Positions 25,856-34,265 of a DNA stretch of 48,581 nucleotides are shown here, one piece after another. A program made the translations under genes and the position numbers. The notes under the pieces are model-generated. The model was not told where the DNA came from. It searched no databases and worked only from the letters and a program-made list of their open reading frames with translations. The stretch's first letter is position 1. Each line of letters starts with the position of its first letter. Where the stretch lies: the NCBI RefSeq assembly GCF_022808855.1, contig NZ_JAKZLF010000027.1, positions 28,424 through 77,004 of the forward strand, written 5' to 3'. The stretch is from Anaeromyxobacter soli (lineage in GTDB: Bacteria > Myxococcota > Myxococcia > Myxococcales > Anaeromyxobacteraceae).

Positions 25856-27289
25856 ATGCTCTTCGTCATCCTCGCCCCGCTCGCGCTCGCGCCCGTCGCG
25901 CTCCTCGTCCCCTCGAACCGCCGCCGGCCGCTGGTGCTCCTCGCGGGCGCGCTCCTTCACGCCGCCGGGGTGGCCGCCCTGTTCGCCTCGCCGCCGCCCG
26001 CCCGCGCCGGCGCGTGGCTCGCCTTCGACCCCATGGCGAAGGTGACGCTCCTCACGGTGACCGCCCTCTTCCTCGCCGCCGCCATCTACGCGCAGGGCTA
26101 CCTCGCCCGGCGTGCCGACCGCGACAACCGGATCTTCGTGGGCGGTCTCCTGCTCCTCCTCGCCGCGATGACCGTCGTCGCGCTCTCGCACCACCTCGGC
26201 CTCTCGTGGGTCGCCATCGAGGCGACCACGCTGGCGAGCGCGCCGCTCATCTACTTCAACCACAACGCGCGCTCGCTCGAGGCGACCTGGAAGTACCTCC
26301 TCATCTGCTCGCTCGGCATCGCGCTCGCGCTGCTCGGCACGTTCTTCCTCGCGCTGTCCGGCGCCGGGGCCGGGGGACCCCGCTCGCTCCTCCTCGACGA
26401 CCTCATCGCCGCGGGGCCGTCCCTGTCGCGGCCGTGGGTGCGCGCGGCCTTCGTCCTGCTCCTCGTCGGCTACGGGACGAAGATGGGCCTCGCGCCCCTC
26501 CACTCCTGGAAGCCCGACGCCTACGGCGAGGCGCCCGGGCTCCTCGGCGCCCTCCTCGCCGGCGGCCTCACGAACTTCGCGTTCCTCTCCATCGCCCGCG
26601 TCTTCCAGGTGACCCGCGCCGCGGGCGACGAGGCGTTCGCGCGCGACGCCCTCGTCGGCCTCGGCCTGCTCTCCATCGCGCTCGCCGCCGTGTTCGTCGT
26701 GGGGCAGCGCGACTTCAAGCGGATGCTCGCGTACTCGAGCGTCGAGCACATGGGCATCCTCGCCCTCGGCATCGGCCTCGGCGGCGGCGCGGCGGGCGGC
26801 GCGTTCTTCCACTCGATGAACAACGGCCTCACGAAGGGCGTCCTGTTCCTCTCTGCCGGCAACATCCACCGCGCGTTCGGGGCGAAGACCACCGACGAGG
26901 TCCGCGGCGCCGCGCGCCGGCTCCCGGTGTCGGGGCCGCTCTTCCTCGCCGGGTTCCTCGCCATCACCGGCTCGCCGCCCTTCTCCCCGTTCTTCAGCGA
27001 GTTCGCCATCCTGAACGGCGCCTTCGGGGCCGGCCGCTTCGTGGTCGGCGGGCTCTTCCTCGCGCTCCTCGCGGTCATCTTCATCGGCATGGCGACCACC
27101 GTCCTCGCGGTGGTGCAGGGCGACCCGGGGGATGCGCCGCGGGTGCCCGGGACGGACGACAGCTGGCTCACCGCCGCCCCGCCCTTCGCCCTCATGGTGC
27201 TCGTCCTCCTGCTCGGGCTCTTCCTGCCCCAGGGGCTCAGGGATCTCTTCGGTGCCGCGGCGCAGCTCGTCGGCGGCCGCTGGGACTGA
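25856..27289 (+). CDS. hyfF: Hydrogenase-4 antiporter-like subunit HyfF
   Basis: The product is 477 residues, a third antiporter-like membrane subunit, of the HyfF/NuoN branch. Channel residues are present: Glu in VAIEATTLASAPL, Lys in GYGTKMGLAPLHSWKPDAY, Lys in NNGLTKGVLFLSAGN, and the loop SVEHMGILALGIG. It starts nine bases after hyfE. With the two HyfB-type proteins the complex would have three antiporter-like channels plus the HyfC/E path, close to the pumping capacity of complex I. The ion (H+ or Na+) cannot be read from the sequence. Confidence 0.92.
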   Translation: MLFVILAPLALAPVALLVPSNRRRPLVLLAGALLHAAGVAALFASPPPARAGAWLAFDPMAKVTLLTVTALFLAAAIYAQGYLARRADRDNRIFVGGLLLLLAAMTVVALSHHLGLSWVAIEATTLASAPLIYFNHNARSLEATWKYLLICSLGIALALLGTFFLALSGAGAGGPRSLLLDDLIAAGPSLSRPWVRAAFVLLLVGYGTKMGLAPLHSWKPDAYGEAPGLLGALLAGGLTNFAFLSIARVFQVTRAAGDEAFARDALVGLGLLSIALAAVFVVGQRDFKRMLAYSSVEHMGILALGIGLGGGAAGGAFFHSMNNGLTKGVLFLSAGNIHRAFGAKTTDEVRGAARRLPVSGPLFLAGFLAITGSPPFSPFFSEFAILNGAFGAGRFVVGGLFLALLAVIFIGMATTVLAVVQGDPGDAPRVPGTDDSWLTAAPPFALMVLVLLLGLFLPQGLRDLFGAAAQLVGGRWD

Positions 27290-27291
27290 AC

Positions 27292-28839
27292 ATGACCGGA
27301 CCCATTCACGACGTCCGCCCCCGCGCGAGCGACCTCCTCGAGACCTGGAACGGCGAGGCGGTGGACGCCCGCGCCGTGCCCGTGCACCCCGTCTCGCGCT
27401 TCCGCGCGATCGTCCTCGAGGCCCTCGCGGGCGGCGGCCGGCTCGCCGCCCTCTTCGGGCGCCCCGCCGAGGGCCGCGTGCTCCTGACGGCCGTGCTCGC
27501 CGACGATCCCGAGGGTCGGCTCGCGCTCCTCTCCACGCTGGTCGACGGCGCCTACCCGGCGCTCTCGGCCGAGGTCCCCGCTGCGCAGGGGTTCGAGCGC
27601 GAGCTCGCGGAGCAGTACGGCGTCCGCCCCGAGGGGCACCCCTGGCTGAAGCCGCTCAGGTTCGAGCCGCCGCTGCGCCCGGTGCGCGACGCGTTCGGCC
27701 GGCGCGATCCTCGCGCGACGATCCCGGGCGAGTACCCGTTCTTCGCCGTGGAGGGCGAGGAGGTGCACGAGGTCGCGGTCGGCCCGGTGCACGCCGGGAT
27801 CATCGAGCCCGGGCACTTCCGCTTCCAGTGCCACGGCGAGCAGGTGTTCCACCTCGAGATCGTGCTCGGCTACCAGCACCGCGGCGTCGAGCCGCTGCTC
27901 CAGGGCGGCCCCGACCGCCGCTCCCTCGCGCTCGCCGAGTCGATCGCCGGCGACACCTCGGTCGGCCACGGGCTCGCGTACGTCAAGGCGCTCGAGTCGC
28001 TCGCCGGGCGGCCCCCGCCCGCCCGGGCGATGGCGCTCCGCGGCGTGGCCCTCGAGCTCGAGCGGCTCGCGAACCACGTGGGCGATCTCGGCGCGCTCGC
28101 GGGGGACGTCGGCTTCCTCCCGACGGCCTCGTACTGCGGCGCGCTGCGGGCCGAGTTCCTGAACGCGACCGCGGAGCTCTGCGGGAACCGCTTCGGTCGC
28201 GGCCTGCTCGTCCCGGGCGGCGTGCGCCACGACCTCGGCGCCGCGGAGGCGCAGGCGATCGCCGCGCGGGTGCGCGGGGCCTGGGAGAAGTCGCGCCGCG
28301 CGGCCGGGCTCTTCTTCGAGTCGCCCTCGGTGCGCGCCCGGCTCGAGGGCACCGGCGCGGTGTCGCGCGAGACGGCCCTGGCCCTCGGGCTCGTGGGGCC
28401 GGCGGCGCGGGCGAGCGGCGTGGACCGCGACGTGCGGCGCGACCACGCGTTCGGCATCTTCCGGTTCGTCCACGTCCCGGTGGTCACCGCGGACACCGGG
28501 GACGTGTTCGCGCGCGCCTGGATCCGGCTCCTCGAGGGCGAGCGGAGCGCGGCGTTCGTCGCGAGCCAGCTCGAGAACCTCCCCGAGGGCGGCGCGCGCG
28601 ATCCGCTCGGCCCGCTCGCGCCCGGGTCGCTGGTGGTCTCGATGGTGGAGGGCTGGCGCGGCGAGATCGCGCACGTCGCCGTGACGGACGAGGCCGGACG
28701 CCTCGCCCGCTACAAGGTGAAGGACCCCTCGTTCCACAACTGGTTCGGGCTCGCGATGGCGCTCCGGGACGGACAGATCTCGGACTTCCCGCTCTGCAAC
28801 AAGAGCTTCAACCTCTCCTACGCGGGGCACGACCTGTGA
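27292..28839 (+). CDS. hyfG: Ehr-type large subunit: NuoC-NuoD/HycE-like, lacking NiFe ligands
   Basis: The product is 515 residues. The first ~130 are NuoC-like (AAQGFERELAEQYGVRPEGH), the rest NuoD/HycE-like (HFRFQCHGEQVFHLEIVLGY, RGVEPLLQG). In NiFe hydrogenases the L1 motif RxCGxC holds nickel; here the same place reads ESIAGDTSVGHGLAY (about 217-230), with no Cys. The C-terminal DPCxxC is also absent; the protein ends FPLCNKSFNLSYAGHDL with one Cys at 502. There is no C-terminal extension beyond that site for maturation cleavage. It therefore cannot assemble a NiFe centre as in known enzymes. This matches the energy-converting hydrogenase-related (Ehr) group, between complex I and group 4 hydrogenases. 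Substrate unknown. Confidence 0.9.
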   Translation: MTGPIHDVRPRASDLLETWNGEAVDARAVPVHPVSRFRAIVLEALAGGGRLAALFGRPAEGRVLLTAVLADDPEGRLALLSTLVDGAYPALSAEVPAAQGFERELAEQYGVRPEGHPWLKPLRFEPPLRPVRDAFGRRDPRATIPGEYPFFAVEGEEVHEVAVGPVHAGIIEPGHFRFQCHGEQVFHLEIVLGYQHRGVEPLLQGGPDRRSLALAESIAGDTSVGHGLAYVKALESLAGRPPPARAMALRGVALELERLANHVGDLGALAGDVGFLPTASYCGALRAEFLNATAELCGNRFGRGLLVPGGVRHDLGAAEAQAIAARVRGAWEKSRRAAGLFFESPSVRARLEGTGAVSRETALALGLVGPAARASGVDRDVRRDHAFGIFRFVHVPVVTADTGDVFARAWIRLLEGERSAAFVASQLENLPEGGARDPLGPLAPGSLVVSMVEGWRGEIAHVAVTDEAGRLARYKVKDPSFHNWFGLAMALRDGQISDFPLCNKSFNLSYAGHDL

Positions 28840-29606
28840 TCGACATCCTCAAGTTCAGGCTCGGCTACGGCCGCCAGACGGTCGCGTTCCCGGACGGCCC
28901 GCCGAAGTTCCCGGCGCGGTTCCGGGGGCGCCCCGCCGTCGATCCGTCCCGCTGCACCGACGGGTGCACCGCGTGCGCGGAGATCTGCCCGACCGAGGCG
29001 ATCCTCGCGCCGGGGACGGCGTCGATGGCGGTGGACCTCGGCCGGTGCGTCTTCTGCGGCGACTGCGCCGCGGCTTGCCCGCCCGGGGCGATCCGCTTCA
29101 CGGACGACCACCGGCTCGCCGCGCGCGCGCGCGAGGCGCTCGTCGTCCGCGGCGACGAGCCCGTGCTCGCGGCGGCGCTCGACGGCGAGATGCGCCGCGT
29201 CCTCGGCCGCTCGCTCAAGCTCCGGCAGGTGTCGGCCGCGGGCTGCAACGGCTGCGAGGCCGAGCTCAACGCGACCGGCAACATCCAGTTCGACCTGGGC
29301 CGCTTCGGCGTGCAGTTCGTCGCCTCGCCCCGCCACGCCGACGGGATCGTCGTGACCGGCCCGGTCTCCGAGAACATGCTGCTCGCGCTCCGGAAGACCT
29401 ACGAGGCGGTCCCCGCCCCGCGGCTCGTCATCGCGGTCGGCGCCTGCGCCATCTCGGGCGGCGTGTTCCGGGAGAGCCCCGTGGTGAGCGGCGGCGCCGA
29501 GGCGGCGCTCGCTGGGATCCCGGTGGACCTCTTCGTCCCCGGCTGCCCGCCCCACCCGATCACGATCGTGGACGGGCTCCTGCGGCTCTTGGGGCGGCTG
29601 GGGTGA
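28836..29606 (+). CDS. hyfI: Ferredoxin-NuoB fusion subunit (HyfH-HyfI type)
   Basis: The product is 256 residues that combine two usually separate subunits. Residues about 38-85 bind two [4Fe-4S] clusters: Cys 40, 44, 47, 51 (C-x3-C-x2-C-x3-CP, one residue longer than usual at the first gap) and Cys 71, 74, 77, 81 (regular CxxCxxCxxxCP). Residues about 125-255 are the NuoB/HycG-like small subunit with Cys 137, 140, 204 and 237 for the proximal cluster (AAGCNGCEAEL, GACAISGG, PGCPPHP). It forms an electron wire in the peripheral arm. The GTG start overlaps the large-subunit stop (GTGA). It is the last gene of the operon, and no hydrogenase maturation genes follow. Confidence 0.91.
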   Translation: MIDILKFRLGYGRQTVAFPDGPPKFPARFRGRPAVDPSRCTDGCTACAEICPTEAILAPGTASMAVDLGRCVFCGDCAAACPPGAIRFTDDHRLAARAREALVVRGDEPVLAAALDGEMRRVLGRSLKLRQVSAAGCNGCEAELNATGNIQFDLGRFGVQFVASPRHADGIVVTGPVSENMLLALRKTYEAVPAPRLVIAVGACAISGGVFRESPVVSGGAEAALAGIPVDLFVPGCPPHPITIVDGLLRLLGRLG

Positions 29607-29696
29607 GGGAGAGTCAGGTCGCGACTCGGCTACACCCCCGAAAAGCAGCCACGCCACGCGATGATGGCCCGCCTCGCCGCCGCTGCCGTCGTCTCT

Positions 29697-30230
29697 TCAG
29701 AACGTGATGTCGATCGTGACGGTGTCCGTCGAGGCACCGCTCGGATACGCGACCAGGGTTGCGGTGAACGCGCCGTTCACGTCGTACTCCTGGGGCGACG
29801 TTCCCGGCTTCGCGGCGACGGCCTTGATGGTCAAGGAACCGGCGCCCATGTCCACGACCCCGGACCAACCCTTCGTTGCGAAGTACGTGACGGGCGCGAC
29901 GGCTCCCTGCGGCAATCATGGAATACGCATCTGAGACACTCGCATCCGACTGCTCACGAGTGCCTGAGCCATCCCCTCGCATGAGGCCGAAGACTTCACG
30001 AACGTGGCCTGCTGGCGAACGAGTTCGTCGAACGTCTGCATCAGCGGTCGCGCGCGCTCTGCGCGCATGCCAGGCAGGCAGTCGAAGTGGAACAGCCCCT
30101 GGTTGGGAGTGGGTCCGCTCCTTCGAGGTGTTCGCCTTGATCCGCCGGTCTTCCCCGACTGCCTCCCCGGCGGCACCGAGCAGCGTGAGCAGCGCAGCGG
30201 CGATGGCGCCGACCAGGAGGATCCGGTCAC
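29697..30230 (-). pseudogene. Decayed gene for a small secreted protein
   Basis: The minus strand shows good coding signal broken at several points. A signal-peptide-like stretch ([19 protein letters not shown]) is read from about 30225 in one frame. After a frameshift near 30118 ([17 protein letters not shown]) the body continues in another. An in-frame TGA at 29916-29918 splits QMRIP from [17 protein letters not shown]. The C-terminus [14 protein letters not shown] ends at 29697. Third-position G/C is high in the spliced reading, supporting a real former gene. I do not recognise the family. It may have been inactivated together with the neighbouring transposase. Confidence 0.5.
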
Positions 30231-30239
30231 GCCGCTCGG

Positions 30240-30299
30240 TTAGCCGATGCGCGTGTCGGTGAGCCCCATCCCGAAGCGCAGGTTCTTGAGGTGCCGCGC
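30240..30299 (-). pseudogene. Possible C-terminal gene fragment
   Basis: On the minus strand about 20 codons read [18 protein letters not shown] and stop with TAA at 30240-30242, immediately before the decayed secreted-protein gene. The rest would lie where the transposase remnant now begins, so this may be the tail of a gene cut by the insertion. Very short; weak support. Confidence 0.25.
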
Positions 30300-30991
30300 G
30301 CTCAAGCCGCGCCCGCCGCCTGCGAAGAGGAGCAGCCACCGCGCGCTCGTCGCTGTGGAACGACGCGCCGTGCTCGACGTCCTGCACGAGCCCCGCTTTG
30401 CGGAGCTCGCGCCCGCCGAGGTCTACGCGACGCTGCTCGACGAGGGCCGGTATCTCTGCTCGGAGCGCACCATGTACCGCGTCCTCGCTGAGAACGCGGA
30501 GGTCCGCGGGCGGCGGGACCAACTGCGGCAACCGAAGTACAAGGCGCCCGAGCTGCTCGCCATCGCCCCGAACCAGCTCTGGAGCTGGGACATCGCGAAG
30601 CTGCTCGGCCCGCGGATCATCCGCGAACCTGTGAACGCGAAGCATCCAGCGCGACCAGCTCACGGTCCACGCCGACCGTGGCACCTCTATGACCTCGAAC
30701 CCGGTCGCGCTGATGCTCGCCGACCTGGGCGTCACGAAGAGCCACTCGCGGCCGCACGTCTCGAACGACAACCCGTTCTCCGAGTCGCAGTTCAAGACGA
30801 TGAAACTCCGGCCCGACTTCCCGGAACGCTTCGGCGCCGTCGAGGACGGGCGTGCGCACTGCGCCGACTTCTTCGGCTGGTACAACACCGAGCACAGCCA
30901 CGGCGGGCTCGGGCTGGTGACGCCGCACGACGTCCACCACGGCCTCGCGGCCGCCCGCCTCCACGAGGAGACGAAGTCGTGCACGCGGTAG
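30280..30991 (+). pseudogene. IS3-type transposase (rve integrase) remnant with internal deletion
   Basis: Two frames hold parts of one integrase-type transposase. The first (to about 30615) contains [37 protein letters not shown] and the catalytic-strand motif [12 protein letters not shown]. The second (from about 30645) contains [16 protein letters not shown], then [20 protein letters not shown] and [13 protein letters not shown]. About 40 or more residues between the first and second DDE Asp regions are missing and the frame shifts at the junction, so the enzyme is inactive. No terminal inverted repeats were recognised. Confidence 0.82.
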
Positions 30992-31130
30992 GGGCGGATG
31001 GCCTGGTTGCGCATGAGCCCCGCACGATGATCTCAACCCTGCGGAACGTCTAGAACCGGCCCCATCCCATGACCGTGGGGATGAGGGGATCCGTCAGGGC
31101 TCAGATGCCTTCTGGAGCTGTCCGCCGTGG

Positions 31131-31382
31131 CTATGACAGACGTGACCCCTGGCGGGTTCCGTTGCCGCGCGAACGCAAGTTGAGTGCGAGACGCCCCATT
31201 ATGGTAACGAGTGATACTGATAAGAGGGTCTGCGTCACGGCATACCGCGTGATGTGAACGGAGCCGATCGCGTACTCATGTCGTCCTTCTGGCTCGAGGA
31301 ACATCCAGATCAGGGCCAGAGCCGCGGACACGACGGAGACGGTATTCAGAATCCGGCCGACTTTCTTCCATTGCACGCTCAT
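31131..31382 (-). CDS. Small two-helix membrane protein, hypothetical
   Basis: The 83-residue product has two hydrophobic segments (ILNTVSVVSAALALIWMFL and YAVTQTLLSVSLVTIMGRLAL) and a basic C-terminus. It lies in the lower-G+C segment with the FN3 protein gene on the same strand. The ATG has only a weak ribosome binding site. I do not recognise the family. Confidence 0.4.
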   Translation of the reverse strand: MSVQWKKVGRILNTVSVVSAALALIWMFLEPEGRHEYAIGSVHITRYAVTQTLLSVSLVTIMGRLALNLRSRGNGTRQGSRLS

Positions 31383-31702
31383 TGATCGGTCCGTTCAGTG
31401 CGATCTTCCGGGGTGCTGCGACACCCGGGGTACGATCAGCGAAGCACTTCGACCCAGCGCCGAGACTTCCGCTTCGTAGCAGCGACCGATTGTTATCGCT
31501 GGCCCGTAACGCCCATGACTGCAACAACACACCTCACTGTATGAGTACGCCTCCCAAGTCGACTGGTAATACGGTCCGCAAATCACCCGTCGAGCCGGGC
31601 AATACGAGCCCGGAGACGGTCATCCCAGAACCGAACGAGTTGACCGGAGGATCGGCGGCTGGCGGACGGACCCACGCTGCTGCCAGCGGGTCGTTTCATG
31701 GG
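31383..31702. other. Gene-free spacer in the lower-G+C segment
   Basis: A plus-strand open frame runs through these 320 bases (31382-31708), but its translation is low in structure and it has no convincing ribosome binding site or family signal. I see no RNA gene, repeat or terminator that I can support. Confidence 0.4.
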
Positions 31703-33958
31703 CTATAGTCCTTCGGGGGCCACCACGGGAATGACCTGCTGTGCGGCGCTTGCCCAGGCCCAGCCCGCGTAGCAGCGCTGAGATGTCCAGCTCAGACCAT
31801 CATCGCTCCACTGCCAGCAGAAGTCGCTGGGCGCCTCGCGGAAGTACCCGTCCTGCCGCGGCATGATCGCGATTTCCGTGATTGCTGTCGCGTTCCCCTC
31901 CCCGAAATCGTAGCGCCACCACACCGGGTTCGTTGTCGTGGCCCTCGTCGTCGAGGTGGTGAATGCCGTGCTGGTGGAGTTATCCACGGCTTTTCCCGCA
32001 TCCCAGGTGTTGTAGTGACCAGAGTCAGATGCCACCCCGGAACCGGTGAGATCAGGCCCTCCCGAGCGCAGTTCGATCTCGGCGAAACCCAAGTACTTCC
32101 CCGACGTACGAGTGCAAAGCAGGCGCCAGTACCGGTGAGAGTTCGGGGGCGGAGCGCTTGGATCGGTCGCCGTCGTCACCACCATTGCAGGCGATGCACT
32201 CCAATACCCCTCTGCGTTCAGGGCCCGCACTCGATAGTAGTACGTCGTGCTGCTCGCCAATCCCGAGTCTAAGTAGCTCAGCGCTGTCAGTCCAGCGGCG
32301 ACCGAGGCCCACGGGCCGGCTTCGGTCGTGCCGCGATCGACCGCGTAGCGTCCAGCTCCTCCGCTCGGCTCGGTCCAGCTCACTGTCAGCGACGTCGTGA
32401 GCACATCTTCGAATGTCGGTCCTCCGGGCGCGTTCGGCGCGGTCGTCACGCTGCTCGCATCCGAGTAAGGACCATCGCCTTGGCTGTTCGTTCCGCGCAC
32501 GCGATACCAGTACTCGGTGTTCGCCGCTCGGCCGCTGTCGATAAGCTGCGTTCCGTTCATACCGGTCGCGACCTCGCCCCACTCCCCCGGTCCGCCGCTC
32601 GCGTCCGGCGCCCGTTCCAGCTTGTAGCTCGTCGCGCCGGCAGCCGTCGCCCAGTTCACCTGAACGTCCGTCGCTGTGACGTTCGCGAACGTCGGCGTCC
32701 CAGGTACAAACGGCACCCCGACCGGACCGTTGCGACTCGCGAATGCAAGGTATTGCGCAACGACATCAGCATCGTGTTGCGCCCATTCGGGAGATACGAG
32801 AAGAGCCGGGAAGCTGCCCAGCGCCGATACACTCGCGGGGTTCGCATTCACCATCAACCCTTTCGCGACGTACCGTTGCGCCACGTCGTTGTAGTCCGCC
32901 GCACTAAACGACTGCAAGACGGATAGCTGGGCGGGATCGAGATTGTTGAGCCGGAGCCACAGGTTGAACTGCGCATCCTCCACACTCGCCTGATCGATCA
33001 CGACATCTTGATAGCCGGACTCGTACAACGCCGTCGCGACGGCTGCCCTCAACTCTGCGTCCCTCGCCAGCGCCGTGGCCGCCTCCACCGCATATTGCGC
33101 CGCGGCGCTCAACTGTTGCTGCTCCCAGTACCTGCTGCCCCCATCGGCCGCCCCCTGAGAGCGATTGATCGCGGCTATGAGCGCACCGATGTACCCCGCT
33201 TCGGTTCCCATGTTCGCCAACCATGCGTTGGTGGCCTCGGCTACGGCTTTACTCACGCCTGGGGTCTCAATGAATGGCGACAACTGCGGGAACACAGGAT
33301 CCGCGATAACCGTATAATTGTCGTCAGGCGGATCCCTTGCGAGCCTCGATCGCCACATTGCCATCCCAGTCATCGCCGCGGATTCCGTAGCGAACACCGT
33401 TTCCAGGGCGGGGAACCTGGATGCGCACCACCCGAACACAGCTGCGAGAGCCGTATCTGTCTCGGCCATGGCAGTGTATTCGTCTATCTCTTGCTGCGTC
33501 TTTTGGACCTTGGCCGCAATTATAATGTCGATGTCCGCGTTCTGGACACAGGGAGGGCATTCAAAACTGATATATGAAGAATATGGTTCGATCTGAGCGT
33601 TCAACACCTGATTATCGGCGGTGGCAACGAACGAAGCGGGCACGCAAAGGAACGGCTGGGTCGCTGCCGCCTCGAACCCATCGCTCCATACGACTACCCG
33701 AGCGTTTGTCCCACCGAATTCGCAGGTGTACCAGCATATCCCGAGATCCACCCTGTCCCCCGCATGCACGGGAAGCGTTAGTGACACCGGGGCTCCGGAG
33801 TCAAGGTGAATAGGTTCCATCACTATGGATGCCGCACTCGCGTGTCGCATGCCGAATATCGCGAGCGCTATAACAGCCATCCGCAGCAAGGGACAACGGT
33901 GAGCTGGGCGCGAGTGCGTGCGCCGCCGATCGGACGCTTTATTCACAATGTCTCCCAA
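31703..33958 (-). CDS. Large secreted protein with FN3 repeats and C-terminal discoidin-like domain
   Basis: The 751-residue product begins with a long N-region and a signal peptide (MAVIALAIFGMRHASAAS); the ATG of that segment is an alternative start. The N-terminal half (about 45-400) is unrecognised, rich in Ala and aromatic residues, and has several cysteines. Two fibronectin type III domains follow (TATDVQVNWATAAGATSYKL, NTEYWYRVRGTNSQGDGPYS; TTSLTVSWTEPSGGAGRYAV, TTYYYRVRALNAEG). The C-terminal ~130 residues look like a carbohydrate-binding discoidin/F5-8C-type fold (YWRLLCTRTSGKYLGFAEIE, WWRYDFGEG, WQWSDDGLSW). It is probably surface or extracellular. Base composition is much less G+C-rich than the flanks (the line at 33481 is 50% G+C), indicating acquisition. 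Confidence 0.8.
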   Translation of the reverse strand: MGDIVNKASDRRRTHSRPAHRCPLLRMAVIALAIFGMRHASAASIVMEPIHLDSGAPVSLTLPVHAGDRVDLGICWYTCEFGGTNARVVVWSDGFEAAATQPFLCVPASFVATADNQVLNAQIEPYSSYISFECPPCVQNADIDIIIAAKVQKTQQEIDEYTAMAETDTALAAVFGWCASRFPALETVFATESAAMTGMAMWRSRLARDPPDDNYTVIADPVFPQLSPFIETPGVSKAVAEATNAWLANMGTEAGYIGALIAAINRSQGAADGGSRYWEQQQLSAAAQYAVEAATALARDAELRAAVATALYESGYQDVVIDQASVEDAQFNLWLRLNNLDPAQLSVLQSFSAADYNDVAQRYVAKGLMVNANPASVSALGSFPALLVSPEWAQHDADVVAQYLAFASRNGPVGVPFVPGTPTFANVTATDVQVNWATAAGATSYKLERAPDASGGPGEWGEVATGMNGTQLIDSGRAANTEYWYRVRGTNSQGDGPYSDASSVTTAPNAPGGPTFEDVLTTSLTVSWTEPSGGAGRYAVDRGTTEAGPWASVAAGLTALSYLDSGLASSTTYYYRVRALNAEGYWSASPAMVVTTATDPSAPPPNSHRYWRLLCTRTSGKYLGFAEIELRSGGPDLTGSGVASDSGHYNTWDAGKAVDNSTSTAFTTSTTRATTTNPVWWRYDFGEGNATAITEIAIMPRQDGYFREAPSDFCWQWSDDGLSWTSQRCYAGWAWASAAQQVIPVVAPEGL

Positions 33959-34152
33959 GGCGACGCGAACAGCCGAGGCAGAAGCGTGGACGCACTGTAG
34001 GGCCGAGGTCGCACATTCACCTTCCGCAAAATGGGGCTGCGGCCTTTTGTGGCCTCCCTACGGGCCGTGCCGTCGCCGACGGCGTAGCCGGCGCGCTTGT
34101 GGGGTGTCCGTTCCTATCTGCCAGCTTTCATTAGCGGGACAGATTGTGGTGC

Positions 34153-34218
34153 ACGCGCGTAGCTGGTCCAGAGCGCCGGCTCGATATTCCGGAGGCCGGC
34201 TCGATCCCGGTTGCGCGT
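34153..34218 (+). other. Degenerate tRNA-like fold
   Basis: ACGCGCG (34153-34159) pairs with TGCGCGT (34212-34218) as an acceptor stem. T8/A9 and a GCT...AGC D-arm follow. A T-arm with GCCGG stem and loop CTCGATC is present, and the discriminator would be A. The anticodon arm is irregular, the variable loop is too short and CCA is missing. It could be a decayed tRNA at an integration boundary, or chance. Confidence 0.25.
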
Positions 34219-34265
34219 ACTCAGTCTCGGTTCAGGTACCGGAGGCTCTTCGCGCACCCATGGAC

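Noticed and set aside
27292-28839. Naming the large subunit as a hydrogenase
   Set aside because: All four NiFe-binding cysteines are missing, so a hydrogenase call would be wrong even though the family match is strong.
29916-29918. The in-frame TGA as a selenocysteine codon
   Set aside because: No convincing SECIS-like hairpin follows and a separate frameshift already breaks the gene.
31382-31708. A 108-codon plus-strand frame
   Set aside because: No ribosome binding site, no recognisable domain and low-complexity composition.
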